Under the pieces are notes generated by a model, which worked only from the letters and a program-made list of their open reading frames with translations, ran no database searches and had not been told where the DNA came from. Both the position numbers and the translations under genes were made by a program. Shown one piece after another: positions 53,909 through 62,511 of a DNA stretch of 64,000 nt; the first letter of the stretch is position 1; every line of letters begins with the position of its first letter. Source of the stretch: Alloscardovia omnicolens (lineage in GTDB: Bacteria; Actinomycetota; Actinomycetes; Actinomycetales; Bifidobacteriaceae); the NCBI GenBank assembly GCA_040702985.1, contig CP159991.1, positions 372,001 through 436,000 of the forward strand, in the 5' to 3' direction.

Positions 53909-54026
53909 GTTGCGCGGTTTGACGCGGGGCGTTCGTGTGTGCGGCGAGTAGTTGATAGGTAATTTGCTTAGGCTACTGGTTACTTTTTATGCCTAGTGAT
54001 TGAGATGATATCGCAGTGATAAAGTT

Positions 54027-54357
54027 CGTGAAACGTGATTTGCTTGAGCGGATCCTGTTTCACGTCGTATTTTGGTGGAAAATCTGCCTGGAATGGTTCC
54101 TGAATCATGATTTGCTGGAGCAGATCATGATTCACGTCCCAAATTCCTTTAGAAAAGGCTTAAAACGGTTCCTGAATCATGTTTGACTCTAGCCAATCAT
54201 GTTTCACGCACCATTTATGGCACTTTCACCACTATTTTGGTTCCTGAATCATGTTTCGCTATATCGAATCATGATTCACGTACCGTTTTCACCCCAAAAA
54301 CCCCGTCAAATGGTTCCTGAATCAAGTTCGGCTTGAGTGCATCACGATTCAGGAACC
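54027..54357. repeat. Palindrome array 4 (five units, 72-73 bp period)
   Basis: Units begin at 54027, 54099, 54171, 54243 and 54316 (steps 72, 72, 72, 73). Inner units have left arm GGTTCCTGAATCATG and right arm CATGATTCACG, the reverse orientation of array 2. The outermost units are symmetric: the first with GTGAAAC/GTTTCAC, the last with exact 12-bp GGTTCCTGAATC / GATTCAGGAACC arms. It lies between rdgB and the convergent tRNA-Leu, with a plus-strand terminator beyond it at 54493. Arm type B. Confidence 0.92.
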
Positions 54358-54492
54358 ATAACAGCATTCTTACGCTGATTGTTATCAAACTATCGATTGC
54401 AACCCAATATTTACTTGTCTAAGCATTACATTCAAGTGCGTTACAACAACCTCGCCACACGCATAAAATCAAGCAATTTCGATACAAACACT

Positions 54493-54516
54493 AGACGTGC
54501 TCTAAAACGTCTTTTT
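54493..54516 (+). terminator. Plus-strand intrinsic terminator after array 4
   Basis: AGACGT and ACGTCT with an eight-base loop, followed by a run of T. The nearest plus-strand gene is rdgB, 585 bp upstream, so a transcript ending here would include array 4 in its 3' UTR. Confidence 0.6.
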
Positions 54517-54523
54517 CTTGAAG

Positions 54524-54566
54524 TAAAACAAAACCCTCTTGCCAATGTTTTCAATGGTTTTAGAGG
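54524..54566 (-). terminator. Intrinsic terminator of the tRNA-Thr/tRNA-Leu unit
   Basis: On the minus strand CCTCT-aaaa-CCATTG, loop AAAA, CATTGG-ca-AGAGG, then GTTTTGTTTT. It follows the tRNA-Leu 3' end by about 28 bp. Confidence 0.7.
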
Positions 54567-54593
54567 TGTTATTTTAAGGGGTGCTATACAGAG

Positions 54594-54674
54594 TGCGCGA
54601 GAAGGGACTTGAACCCTCACTCCAGTGGAACAGGAACCTAAATCCTGCGCGTCTACCAATTCCGCCACTCGCGC
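54594..54674 (-). tRNA. tRNA-Leu (anticodon TAG)
   Basis: Acceptor arms GCGCGAG and CTCGCGC with discriminator A; anticodon stem CAGGA/TCCTG with loop TTTAGGT giving TAG; a class II variable arm (TTCCACTGGAGTGA) as expected for Leu. CCA is not encoded. Confidence 0.95.
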
Positions 54675-54721
54675 AAAGGAATATGCTCATTCAATCCAGC
54701 AAAGGAAGTAAGCATAATAAG

Positions 54722-54794
54722 AGCCGCTTGCCGGAATCGGACCGGCGACCTTCTCATTACGAGTGAGACGCTCTACCAACTGAGCTAAAGCGGC
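54722..54794 (-). tRNA. tRNA-Thr (anticodon CGT)
   Basis: Acceptor arms GCCGCTT and AAGCGGC with discriminator T; anticodon stem TCTCA/TGAGA with loop CTCGTAA giving CGT; T-loop GGTCCGATTCC. It precedes tRNA-Leu on the minus strand by 47 bp. The 300 bp to pgi hold no other gene that I can support. Confidence 0.95.
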
Positions 54795-55094
54795 AATACA
54801 AGTACATACTCTCGTATGCATCGTACAAATGCAAGAGTATAGCATATGCACGCGTCTAGGTGCAATAAGTAACGTGTCTTCTCCGCATAAACGCGCATAG
54901 GCACTCAGACACCCTCTCGCGCGCCCTCGATTATCCATACATTTATGCATACGTTTGCAAGGATTTTCTACTCATAACACCCCAAGCAACCCATAAATCC
55001 CACAAGACCCCTCTCAACGTGTCCTTTTCGCCTACTATTCTTTAATGATTAGGTACGGAGAATCGTACATTTCAAAGGTATGAAAGGACTGGCA

Positions 55095-56789
55095 ATGGCC
55101 ATCAATCCACCTATTGATGCAACTCAGACACCAGCATGGGCTGCATTGCAGAATCATTTTAATCAGTTGCAAGCTGAAGGCATTAATCTTCGCGAATGGT
55201 TCGCAGCAGACGCAAACCGCACTGCAAGTTTGAGCTTTGAAGCTGGCGACTTGCACTTCGATTTGTCTAAGAACCTTATCAAGCCAGAAACTTTGCAGTT
55301 ATTTGCAGACTTGGCTAAGGATGTAAAGCTGGAAGAGCGCATTCAGCAGCAGTACACAGGTGTGCATATTAACAATACTGAAGATCGCGCTGTTCTCCAC
55401 ACAGCTCTTCGTCGTCCAGCTTCCGATGAAGGTAAGTACATTGTTGACGGTCAGGATACCGTGAAGGACGTTCGCGAAGTTCTCGATCATATCTACGCAT
55501 TTGCTAACAAGGTTCGCTCCGGTGAGTGGACTGGTGTAACGGGCAAGAAGATCGATACCGTTGTCAACATTGGTATTGGTGGATCTGATTTGGGTCCAGT
55601 CATGGTATACGAAGCTTTGAAGGCATACAACGATTCCGGTATTACCGCTCGTTACGTTTCCAATATTGACCCTAACGATATGGCTGAAAAGCTCAAGGGC
55701 ATCAATCCAGAAACTACCTTGTTCATCGTTGTGTCCAAGACCTTTACCACTCTCGAAACTTTGACCAACGCACGTTCTGCTCGCACATGGTTGTTGGAAA
55801 CTTTGAAGTCTCAGGGCGCTATCGATGGTTCTGACGAGAAGAACGCTGAAGCAGTCATGAAGCACTTTATCGCTGTTTCTACAGCTTTGGATAAGGTTGC
55901 TGAATTCGGTATCGATCCAAACAATGCTTTCGGATTCTGGAACTGGGTTGGCGGCCGTTATTCTGTAGATTCTGCTGTAGGTACTTCCATCGCAATCGTC
56001 TACGGTCCAGAACGCTTCGAAGATTTCTTGCGCGGTTTCCATGCTATCGATGAATACTTCGCAACAACTCCAATGGAGAAGAACGTCGTTGCATTAATGG
56101 GCTTGATGAACGTATGGTATGTGAACTTCTTCGGTGCACATTCTCATGCTGTTCTTCCATATAACCAGTATCTGCATCGTTTTGCTGCTTATCTGCAGCA
56201 GTTGACCATGGAATCCAATGGTAAGTCTGTGCGCTGGGATGGTACTCCAGTAACCACTCAGACTGGTGAGATTTTCTGGGGTGAACCAGGAACTAACGGT
56301 CAGCACGCATTCTATCAGTTGATTCATCAGGGTACTCGTCTCATTCCTGCAGACTTTATTGCATTTGCTAACACTCCAAATGCAACCAAGGATGGCGATC
56401 AGGATGTTCACGAGCTCTTCTTGGCTAATTATTTGGCTCAGACCAAGGCTTTGGCATTCGGCAAGACCGCTGAAGAAGTGCGCGCTGAAGGAACTGACGA
56501 AGCAATCGTTCCAGCTCGCGTCTTCACTGGTAACCGTCCAACAACTTCTATTTTGGGTGATACTTTGTCCCCATTTGCTGTGGGTGAGCTTATTGCTCTC
56601 TACGAGCACATTACCCTTGTAGAAGGTACCGTATGGGGCTTGGATTCCTACGATCAGTGGGGTGTGGAGCTCGGTAAGGTTTTGGCAAAGCAGATTGCTC
56701 CTGCAATTTCTCAGGATGATGCAGCTTTGGCTCAGCAAGATCAGTCCACTCAGGCTTTGATTAACTTCTATCGCGCTCATCGCCACTAA
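55095..56789 (+). CDS. pgi: Glucose-6-phosphate isomerase
   Basis: Interconverts glucose-6-phosphate and fructose-6-phosphate, the entry to the bifid shunt in this family. The signatures are [12 protein letters not shown] and [13 protein letters not shown], with the catalytic E-S-N-G-K region. The 564 residues are full length. The ATG at 55095 has AAAGGA upstream; an ATG at 55080 lies five codons earlier. The codons look strongly biased, as for an abundant enzyme. Confidence 0.96.
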   Translation: MAINPPIDATQTPAWAALQNHFNQLQAEGINLREWFAADANRTASLSFEAGDLHFDLSKNLIKPETLQLFADLAKDVKLEERIQQQYTGVHINNTEDRAVLHTALRRPASDEGKYIVDGQDTVKDVREVLDHIYAFANKVRSGEWTGVTGKKIDTVVNIGIGGSDLGPVMVYEALKAYNDSGITARYVSNIDPNDMAEKLKGINPETTLFIVVSKTFTTLETLTNARSARTWLLETLKSQGAIDGSDEKNAEAVMKHFIAVSTALDKVAEFGIDPNNAFGFWNWVGGRYSVDSAVGTSIAIVYGPERFEDFLRGFHAIDEYFATTPMEKNVVALMGLMNVWYVNFFGAHSHAVLPYNQYLHRFAAYLQQLTMESNGKSVRWDGTPVTTQTGEIFWGEPGTNGQHAFYQLIHQGTRLIPADFIAFANTPNATKDGDQDVHELFLANYLAQTKALAFGKTAEEVRAEGTDEAIVPARVFTGNRPTTSILGDTLSPFAVGELIALYEHITLVEGTVWGLDSYDQWGVELGKVLAKQIAPAISQDDAALAQQDQSTQALINFYRAHRH

Positions 56790-56842
56790 GCCTAGCCTGG
56801 CTTTAGTGCTTTAGCTCATTAGCGCGTTAGTAATCTGCGCGT

Positions 56843-56895
56843 AACGGGTTCGTTTCTCCTTTATAAGGAAGAGCGAGCCCGTTTCGCATTTTATG
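56843..56895 (+). terminator. pgi terminator
   Basis: AACGGGTTCG ... CTCCTT / AAGGAA ... CGAGCCCGTT makes a long two-part stem with T-rich sequence after it, about 55 bp past the pgi stop. Confidence 0.75.
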
Positions 56896-56985
56896 AATAG
56901 CTATGAATTGTCATAAGAATTAAAGATTCGTGTGTAAAAATGGTAGACATTACAACTTTATGTGTCACACTCTGGCGTGTAAAAG

Positions 56986-57014
56986 TTGTGCTCGTCCATG
57001 AATTACCGTATAGT
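56986..57014 (+). promoter_or_regulatory. Predicted rho promoter
   Basis: -35 TTGTGC (56986-56991) and -10 TATAGT (57009-57014), 17 bp apart, giving a rho leader of about 115 nt. A long leader is usual for autoregulated rho, but no specific attenuator structure was seen. Confidence 0.55.
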
Positions 57015-57136
57015 TTTACAACAGTTCGTTTATTTTACGAAATTTCAATGTAGATACTTTTCCTCACAGTTATAGTCATATGGCTATGTGATGGCTGTTA
57101 GAGAGAATCGTTTTTTACTCACGAAAGGTCACACAC

Positions 57137-59029
57137 GTGGCAAATACTAATCTTGCTGATATGAAGCTTTCCGAGTTGCGTGAGCTTGCAAAACAAATGC
57201 ATCTTCGCGGTACCTCCGCAATGCGCAAACCTGAACTTATTGAGCGTATTGATCAAGCTCGTCAAGCGAGTGCGCCAGAAGTTCCATCTCGCGCACAGAC
57301 CGCATCTGAGTCAGAAGTTTCTGAAGCACAAGTACCTGTTATTGAACTGCCAGAAGTGAAGAAGAGCGCATCACGTTCTACATCGTCACGCACTGCACGT
57401 GCACAAAAAGCAGATAATATTCTTGATTTAGGCGTTGAACTTCCTATTCGCAGCCGTCGTAAAGCTGCTGTGCTGAGTGAGGAAGAACAGGCAGAGCGTG
57501 AAGCTAGCCGTCATCAGGCAAAGGCAGATTTGAATGATATTCTTTCTGCTCTTCCAGATCGTTCAGAACGTGAGCGCGCAGAAAGCATTGCTCAGTCAGC
57601 TGCTCAGCGTGAACAGCGCGGTGCTGCTCATGCAGATCGTCGTAACCGTCTGTCTCGTGCAGATCGTGCACGTTTAGAAGAAGAAGCAGAAAAAACAGAG
57701 CGTCATTCTCGCCACACAGACCACGTGGACGAGATCGACAATGAAGATAACAATGCTGATCGCTCTGAACGAGCAAACCGTCGTCATGAGCGCGCAGAAC
57801 GTTCAGAACGCAGCGAGCGCAATAATAATCGTAATGAGCGCAATAATCGCAAGAACCGCACGGAATCTGTAGAAGATACTCAGCAACACGAAGAGCCAGA
57901 AGAAGAGCTGATTCGTGTGGCCGGTATTGTTGATATTCTCGATTCCTACGCTTTTGTGCGTACCTCAGGTTACTTGCCTGGACCAAACGATGTATACGTA
58001 TCTATGGGGCAAGTCAAGAAGTACGGTTTGCGTAAGGGCGATGCTGTTCGTGGTTTTATTAAGGCAAATCGCGACAATGATCGCCGCAACCAGCGTCAAA
58101 AGTTTGTGCCATTGCAGTCTGTAGACGCTATTAATGGTTTGAGCTTAGAAGAAGCAGCTCAGCGTCCGCAATTCTCCAAGTTGACTCCGCTGTATCCTCA
58201 AGAGCGTTTGAAGATGGAAACAACACCAGTAAATATGGTTGGACGCATTATTGATATTGTGTCTCCAATTGGTAAGGGACAGCGCGGTTTGATCGTGTCT
58301 CCTCCAAAAGCTGGTAAGACCATTACGCTGCAAAATATTGCAAACTCCATTAAGGCGAATAATCCTGAAGTTCATTTGATGGTTGTTCTGGTTGATGAAC
58401 GTCCAGAAGAAGTAACTGATATGGAACGCACTGTTCAGGGTGAAATTATTTCTTCTACCTTTGACCGTCCAGCTTCCGATCACACTATTGTTGCCGAGCT
58501 TGCTATTGAACGTGCTAAGCGCTTGGTAGAGCTGGGACAAGACGTGGTTGTGCTGTTGGATTCCATGACTCGTTTGGCTCGTGCATACAATATTGCTGCT
58601 CCAGCGTCTGGACGTATTCTCTCTGGTGGTGTGGATGCTCAGGCTCTCTACCCTCCAAAGAAGTTCTTTGGTGCTGCTCGTAACATTGAAAATGGCGGTT
58701 CTTTGACGATTATTTCCTCCGCTTTGGTGGAAACCGGTTCAAAGATGGATGAGGTTATTTTCGAAGAGTTCAAGGGCACAGGCAACATGGAATTGCGTTT
58801 GTCTCGTGAATTATCTGAGAAGCGTCTGTTCCCAGCTATTGACATTAACGCGTCCTCTACACGTCGTGAAGAGCTGATTACTGATGCAGCTCAGATGGCT
58901 ATTATTTACCGTTTGCGTCGTGCTTTGGGCGGTTTGGAGCCTGAATCTTCTTACCAGCAACTTGTTGGTCGCTTAAAGAAGACTCAGACTAATGCTGAAT
59001 TCTTACGCATGATGGCTCAAGGTAACTAA
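57137..59029 (+). CDS. rho: Transcription termination factor Rho
   Basis: Hexameric RNA helicase that ends transcription. The N-terminal SAP-like helix-extended-loop region ([11 protein letters not shown]) is followed by an insert of about 200 residues (~60-255) very rich in Arg, Glu, Asn and Ser, as in other high-GC Gram-positive Rho proteins. Then come the RNA-binding cold-shock domain and the ATPase with Walker A S-P-P-K-A-G-K-T, Walker [11 protein letters not shown] and the Q/R loops. It has a GTG start behind GAAAGG. Length 630 residues. Confidence 0.96.
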   Translation: MANTNLADMKLSELRELAKQMHLRGTSAMRKPELIERIDQARQASAPEVPSRAQTASESEVSEAQVPVIELPEVKKSASRSTSSRTARAQKADNILDLGVELPIRSRRKAAVLSEEEQAEREASRHQAKADLNDILSALPDRSERERAESIAQSAAQREQRGAAHADRRNRLSRADRARLEEEAEKTERHSRHTDHVDEIDNEDNNADRSERANRRHERAERSERSERNNNRNERNNRKNRTESVEDTQQHEEPEEELIRVAGIVDILDSYAFVRTSGYLPGPNDVYVSMGQVKKYGLRKGDAVRGFIKANRDNDRRNQRQKFVPLQSVDAINGLSLEEAAQRPQFSKLTPLYPQERLKMETTPVNMVGRIIDIVSPIGKGQRGLIVSPPKAGKTITLQNIANSIKANNPEVHLMVVLVDERPEEVTDMERTVQGEIISSTFDRPASDHTIVAELAIERAKRLVELGQDVVVLLDSMTRLARAYNIAAPASGRILSGGVDAQALYPPKKFFGAARNIENGGSLTIISSALVETGSKMDEVIFEEFKGTGNMELRLSRELSEKRLFPAIDINASSTRREELITDAAQMAIIYRLRRALGGLEPESSYQQLVGRLKKTQTNAEFLRMMAQGN

Positions 59030-59050
59030 ACCATTAGCTCATGTGACTAG

Positions 59051-59092
59051 CGAGGCAGTTTTTCGTTTGCGAGAGACTGCCTCGGTTTGTTA
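59051..59092 (+). terminator. rho terminator
   Basis: CGAGGCAGT and ACTGCCTCG exact nine-base arms around a 16-base loop, followed by GTTTGTT, 21 bp after the stop. Confidence 0.7.
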
Positions 59093-59139
59093 GAAAGTTC
59101 GTAGGAGAAGGCAAATGAGAAGGCGCGTAGGGAGAAGAG

Positions 59140-59490
59140 ATGACAGATAATACTGAGATTTCATCGCAAAGTTTAGATAGCAATACTGCCGAAGTCGTTG
59201 TTCAAGCGACACGAGAGATTGAAAAACTTCGCTTGCATATTGATGAGATTGATGATGAAATTGTGCGCCTATTAGCGCAACGTTTCACGACCACGGAAAA
59301 GGTGGGACGATTAAAAGCTGCCGCAGGTTTTGCACCTTTAGATGCAGCTCGAGAAGAACGTCAATTAGCGCGTATGAGCGCATTAGCCGTTGAATGCGGA
59401 TTAGACCCAAGTATTGCTCATGCATATCGTGATTTTGTGGTCACAGCCTCGAAAAAGCGCCATGCGGCTATAGCAGCGGATAATCTGTAA
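59140..59490 (+). CDS. Chorismate mutase (AroQ type)
   Basis: A 116-residue all-helical protein of the AroQ class that converts chorismate to prephenate for Phe and Tyr. Helix 1 shows L-H-I-D-E-I-D-D-E-I-V-R-L-L-A-Q-R, then K-V-G-R-L-K and R-E-E-R-Q, the substrate-binding charges. It stands alone, with no DAHP synthase or prephenate dehydratase fused or adjacent. Confidence 0.9.
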   Translation: MTDNTEISSQSLDSNTAEVVVQATREIEKLRLHIDEIDDEIVRLLAQRFTTTEKVGRLKAAAGFAPLDAAREERQLARMSALAVECGLDPSIAHAYRDFVVTASKKRHAAIAADNL

Positions 59491-59497
59491 GTACGCG

Positions 59498-59530
59498 TGA
59501 GGGGAGAATCCTGTATGGAATCTCCCCTCA
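59498..59530. terminator. Hairpin between chorismate mutase and valS
   Basis: TGAGGGGAGA and TCTCCCCTCA exact ten-base arms with extra pairing (TCC/GGA) inside, between converging genes. There is no T-tract, so efficiency is uncertain. Confidence 0.6.
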
Positions 59531-59550
59531 ACGAATAATCAGAAGTTGTT

Positions 59551-62280
59551 TTACTTCTTGCGCGCTGGAGCTTCACCAAGTTCAGAAGCTGCAATAGTAA
59601 TCTCATCAGCATTAGCATCGTCAGCAGATAAATCTGCTGCAACTAATTCAACTGAACCAGTAACTTTTCCAGCTTCATAAATATCGCCAGCAGCTGCCTG
59701 AACATAAGCAATAGCTTTTTCATCTAAAGCTAGGGTGGCGCTCAGAATTGGAGTCTTCATAGACACCTTAGCTTCCGACTTAATCTTACGCAGAGCAGCT
59801 AAAGCGCGACCAGCCCAGAGCAAAACATTGCTATCTGCTTGGCCTGCAGCAGCGCGGTAGAGTTCAGGTGTCGGCCATGCCGCACGATGCACAGAGCCTT
59901 CACCTTCATGCATCCAGGAATATACTTCCTCGGTAGCATAAGGCAAATAAGGGGCTAACAGTCGTGCGAAAGCATCCAAAACAAGTCCCAAAGTGGTGCG
60001 AGCAGACAGAGTCTCCTCAGCGCTTGGAAGCTGACCAGTAGCATCAGCAGTACCATAGGCACGGTTCTTTGCAAGCTCAATATAGTCATCGCAGAACTGC
60101 CAGAAGAAGGATTCAATGGTCTCCAATGCCTTCGCATGATCATAATCATTCAAAGCAGTTGTTGCTGTTTCAATAACAGAAGCCAGCTGGGACATAACAG
60201 ATTGATCCAAAGGATGAATAACATCGGCTGCATTCCATATAGCACGAGCAGAATCAGCAACCTGATGGTTTTCATCTTCGCGTCCAATAGCCAGAGCAAA
60301 CTTAGTAGCGTTGAGCAGCTTAATTGCCAAACGACGACCAATCTTCATCTCGCCAATTTCGTAAGCAGCGTCAGTACCCAAACGTGCTGAAGCAGCCCAG
60401 TAACGCACAGCATCAGCGCCGAACTTGTCAATAGGTTCGGAAGGCACAACCACGTTGCCCTTAGATTTACTCATCTTTTTGTGATCAGGGTCTAAAATCC
60501 AGCCAGACAAGCCAGCATGAGCCCATGGAAGCACGCCATTTTCCAAATGTGCGCGTACCACGGAGCTAAACAGCCATGTGCGGATAATATCTTGACCTTG
60601 AGGACGCAAATCCATAGGGAAGGTAGCCTTAAACAGTGCCTCATTTTCTTCACCAGGCTCTGCCCACTTCGTCACAATCTGAGGGGTCAAAGATGATGTT
60701 GCCCAGGTATCCATAATGTCCTTTTCAGCAGTAAAGCCGCCAGGAACATCACGCTGATCTTCAGTGTATCCAGCAGGAACATCGATAGTTGGGTCAATAG
60801 GCAGAGTATCTTCTGCTGGGGTCAATGGATGATCATAATCCACTTCACCATCGGCGTTAATTGGGTACCACAATGGGAATGGAACGCCAAAGAAACGCTG
60901 ACGGGAAATCAACCAATCGCCGTTCAGACCATTAACCCAATTCTCATAACGCACACGCATGAAATCAGGATGGAAATCCAGCTGCTTGCCGCGCTCAATA
61001 AGCTCTGCATTCAAAGCGCGATCAGTGCCGCCGTTCGACAAATACCACTGGCGCGAAGTAACGATTTCCAAAGGCTTATCGCCCTTTTCATAGAAATTCG
61101 TCATACGCTTCGTTGGGGTTGGCTCACCATCCAAATCACCCGATGCACGCAAAGCATCCACAATAATTTGACGAGCAGAGAATGTGGTTTTACCAGCAAT
61201 CTGCTCGAAGAGTGCTACGCCATCCTCGGATTCGATCCATTCAGGAGTGGTCATGACTATGCGACCATTGCGCTGAATAATGGAGCGTGTTGGCAAATTC
61301 AAATCACGCCACCACTGCACATCGGTCATATCACCGAAAGTACAGCACATAGCAATACCAGCGCCCTTATCCATCTCAGCAGCCTCATGAGCCACAACAG
61401 GAACTTTCACGCCAAAGAGTGGCGAATATACTTCTTTGCCGAAGAACTTTTGATAACGCTCATCATCCGGGTGAGCAATTAAAGCTACGCACGCAGGCAA
61501 AAGTTCAGGACGAGTAGTTTCAATATAGATAGGAGAATTATCGTCTACGAGGTGGAAAGCAACCTTATGATAAAAACCATCATATTCACGGCTTTCCAAC
61601 TCTGCTTGAGCTACAGCAGTTTGGAAAGTAACATCCCATAAACCAGGAGCCTGCTTTTGATACGCTTGACCGCGCTGCAAGTTACGCAAGAAAGCCTTCT
61701 GAGCTACACGACGAGGATGCTCACCAATGGTGTGATAGGTGTTCTTCCAATCCACCGACAAGCCCAAAGTGCGCCACAACTTTTCAAAAAGTTTTTCGTC
61801 TTCAGCGGTCAAACGCTCGCACAATTCAATAAAGTTCTGACGAGAAACAGGAACCTGATCTTTTGCCTGAATCTTCTTACCTTCAGTACCCTCAAAAGGA
61901 GGCTTAAAATCAGGGTCATACTTTAAGGATGTATCCACTCGTACGCCAAAGTAGTTCTGAACGCGTCGCTCTGTTGGCAAACCGTTATCATCCCAACCCA
62001 TAGGGTAGAACACATCAAAGCCGTTCATACGCTTGAAGCGTGCAATAACATCGGTATGCGTGTAAGAGAAAACGTGACCGACGTGCAAGCTACCCGACAC
62101 GGTTGGAGGAGGAGTATCAATAGAATATACAGCCTTGCGATCGCGGCTGCCTTGGAATGCGTATGTTTGCTGTTCTTCCCAAACAGCGCCCCACTTCTCT
62201 TCCAAACCCTCTACGCCAACCTTGCTTGGCAGAGGGGTTAGAGAAGCAGAAATGCTGTGATTGTGTGCTTCATTAGTCAT
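59551..62280 (-). CDS. valS: Valyl-tRNA synthetase
   Basis: Class I synthetase with editing domain that charges tRNA-Val. H-V-G-H at 66-69 (HIGH variant), the CP1 editing domain, K-M-S-K-S-K-G-N-V and the C-terminal anticodon domain (Y-L-P-Y-A-T-E-E-V-Y) are all seen. With the start at 62280 it has 909 residues; an ATG at 62310 is possible. TAAACT sits seven bases before the chosen ATG with no ribosome site. The 231 bp to the next gene hold nothing I recognise. Confidence 0.95.
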   Translation of the reverse strand: MTNEAHNHSISASLTPLPSKVGVEGLEEKWGAVWEEQQTYAFQGSRDRKAVYSIDTPPPTVSGSLHVGHVFSYTHTDVIARFKRMNGFDVFYPMGWDDNGLPTERRVQNYFGVRVDTSLKYDPDFKPPFEGTEGKKIQAKDQVPVSRQNFIELCERLTAEDEKLFEKLWRTLGLSVDWKNTYHTIGEHPRRVAQKAFLRNLQRGQAYQKQAPGLWDVTFQTAVAQAELESREYDGFYHKVAFHLVDDNSPIYIETTRPELLPACVALIAHPDDERYQKFFGKEVYSPLFGVKVPVVAHEAAEMDKGAGIAMCCTFGDMTDVQWWRDLNLPTRSIIQRNGRIVMTTPEWIESEDGVALFEQIAGKTTFSARQIIVDALRASGDLDGEPTPTKRMTNFYEKGDKPLEIVTSRQWYLSNGGTDRALNAELIERGKQLDFHPDFMRVRYENWVNGLNGDWLISRQRFFGVPFPLWYPINADGEVDYDHPLTPAEDTLPIDPTIDVPAGYTEDQRDVPGGFTAEKDIMDTWATSSLTPQIVTKWAEPGEENEALFKATFPMDLRPQGQDIIRTWLFSSVVRAHLENGVLPWAHAGLSGWILDPDHKKMSKSKGNVVVPSEPIDKFGADAVRYWAASARLGTDAAYEIGEMKIGRRLAIKLLNATKFALAIGREDENHQVADSARAIWNAADVIHPLDQSVMSQLASVIETATTALNDYDHAKALETIESFFWQFCDDYIELAKNRAYGTADATGQLPSAEETLSARTTLGLVLDAFARLLAPYLPYATEEVYSWMHEGEGSVHRAAWPTPELYRAAAGQADSNVLLWAGRALAALRKIKSEAKVSMKTPILSATLALDEKAIAYVQAAAGDIYEAGKVTGSVELVAADLSADDANADEITIAASELGEAPARKK

Positions 62281-62511
62281 GCACACGAGTTTACGTGTGT
62301 AACAAGACACGCCGAGCCTTGAAAAGTGCAGATAATCATAAAGTCAGCATAACCATAAAATACGGATATATCCGCATGAAAAGTTCGCTTCATTATGGCT
62401 TGTTGTCCAGATTGAGAGGACCTCGAAAACGAAGACAGATCAAGCACTCTATTGAAGTGCATAGGCAGGTAAAGCGAACTCATTCGCACGAGTATTTACT
62501 GCTGCACGACG

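Noticed and set aside
54379-54612. 77-residue ORF between array 4 and tRNA-Leu
   Set aside because: It overlaps two terminators and runs into the tRNA; no ribosome site or recognisable composition.
54441-54668. 75-residue ORF on the minus strand beginning M-A-E-L-V-D-A-Q-D
   Set aside because: This is the well-known false protein produced by translating a tRNA-Leu gene and its flank.
54687-54950. 87-residue ORF containing A-L-A-Q-L-V-E-R-L-T
   Set aside because: It is a translation across tRNA-Thr and is a common spurious annotation.
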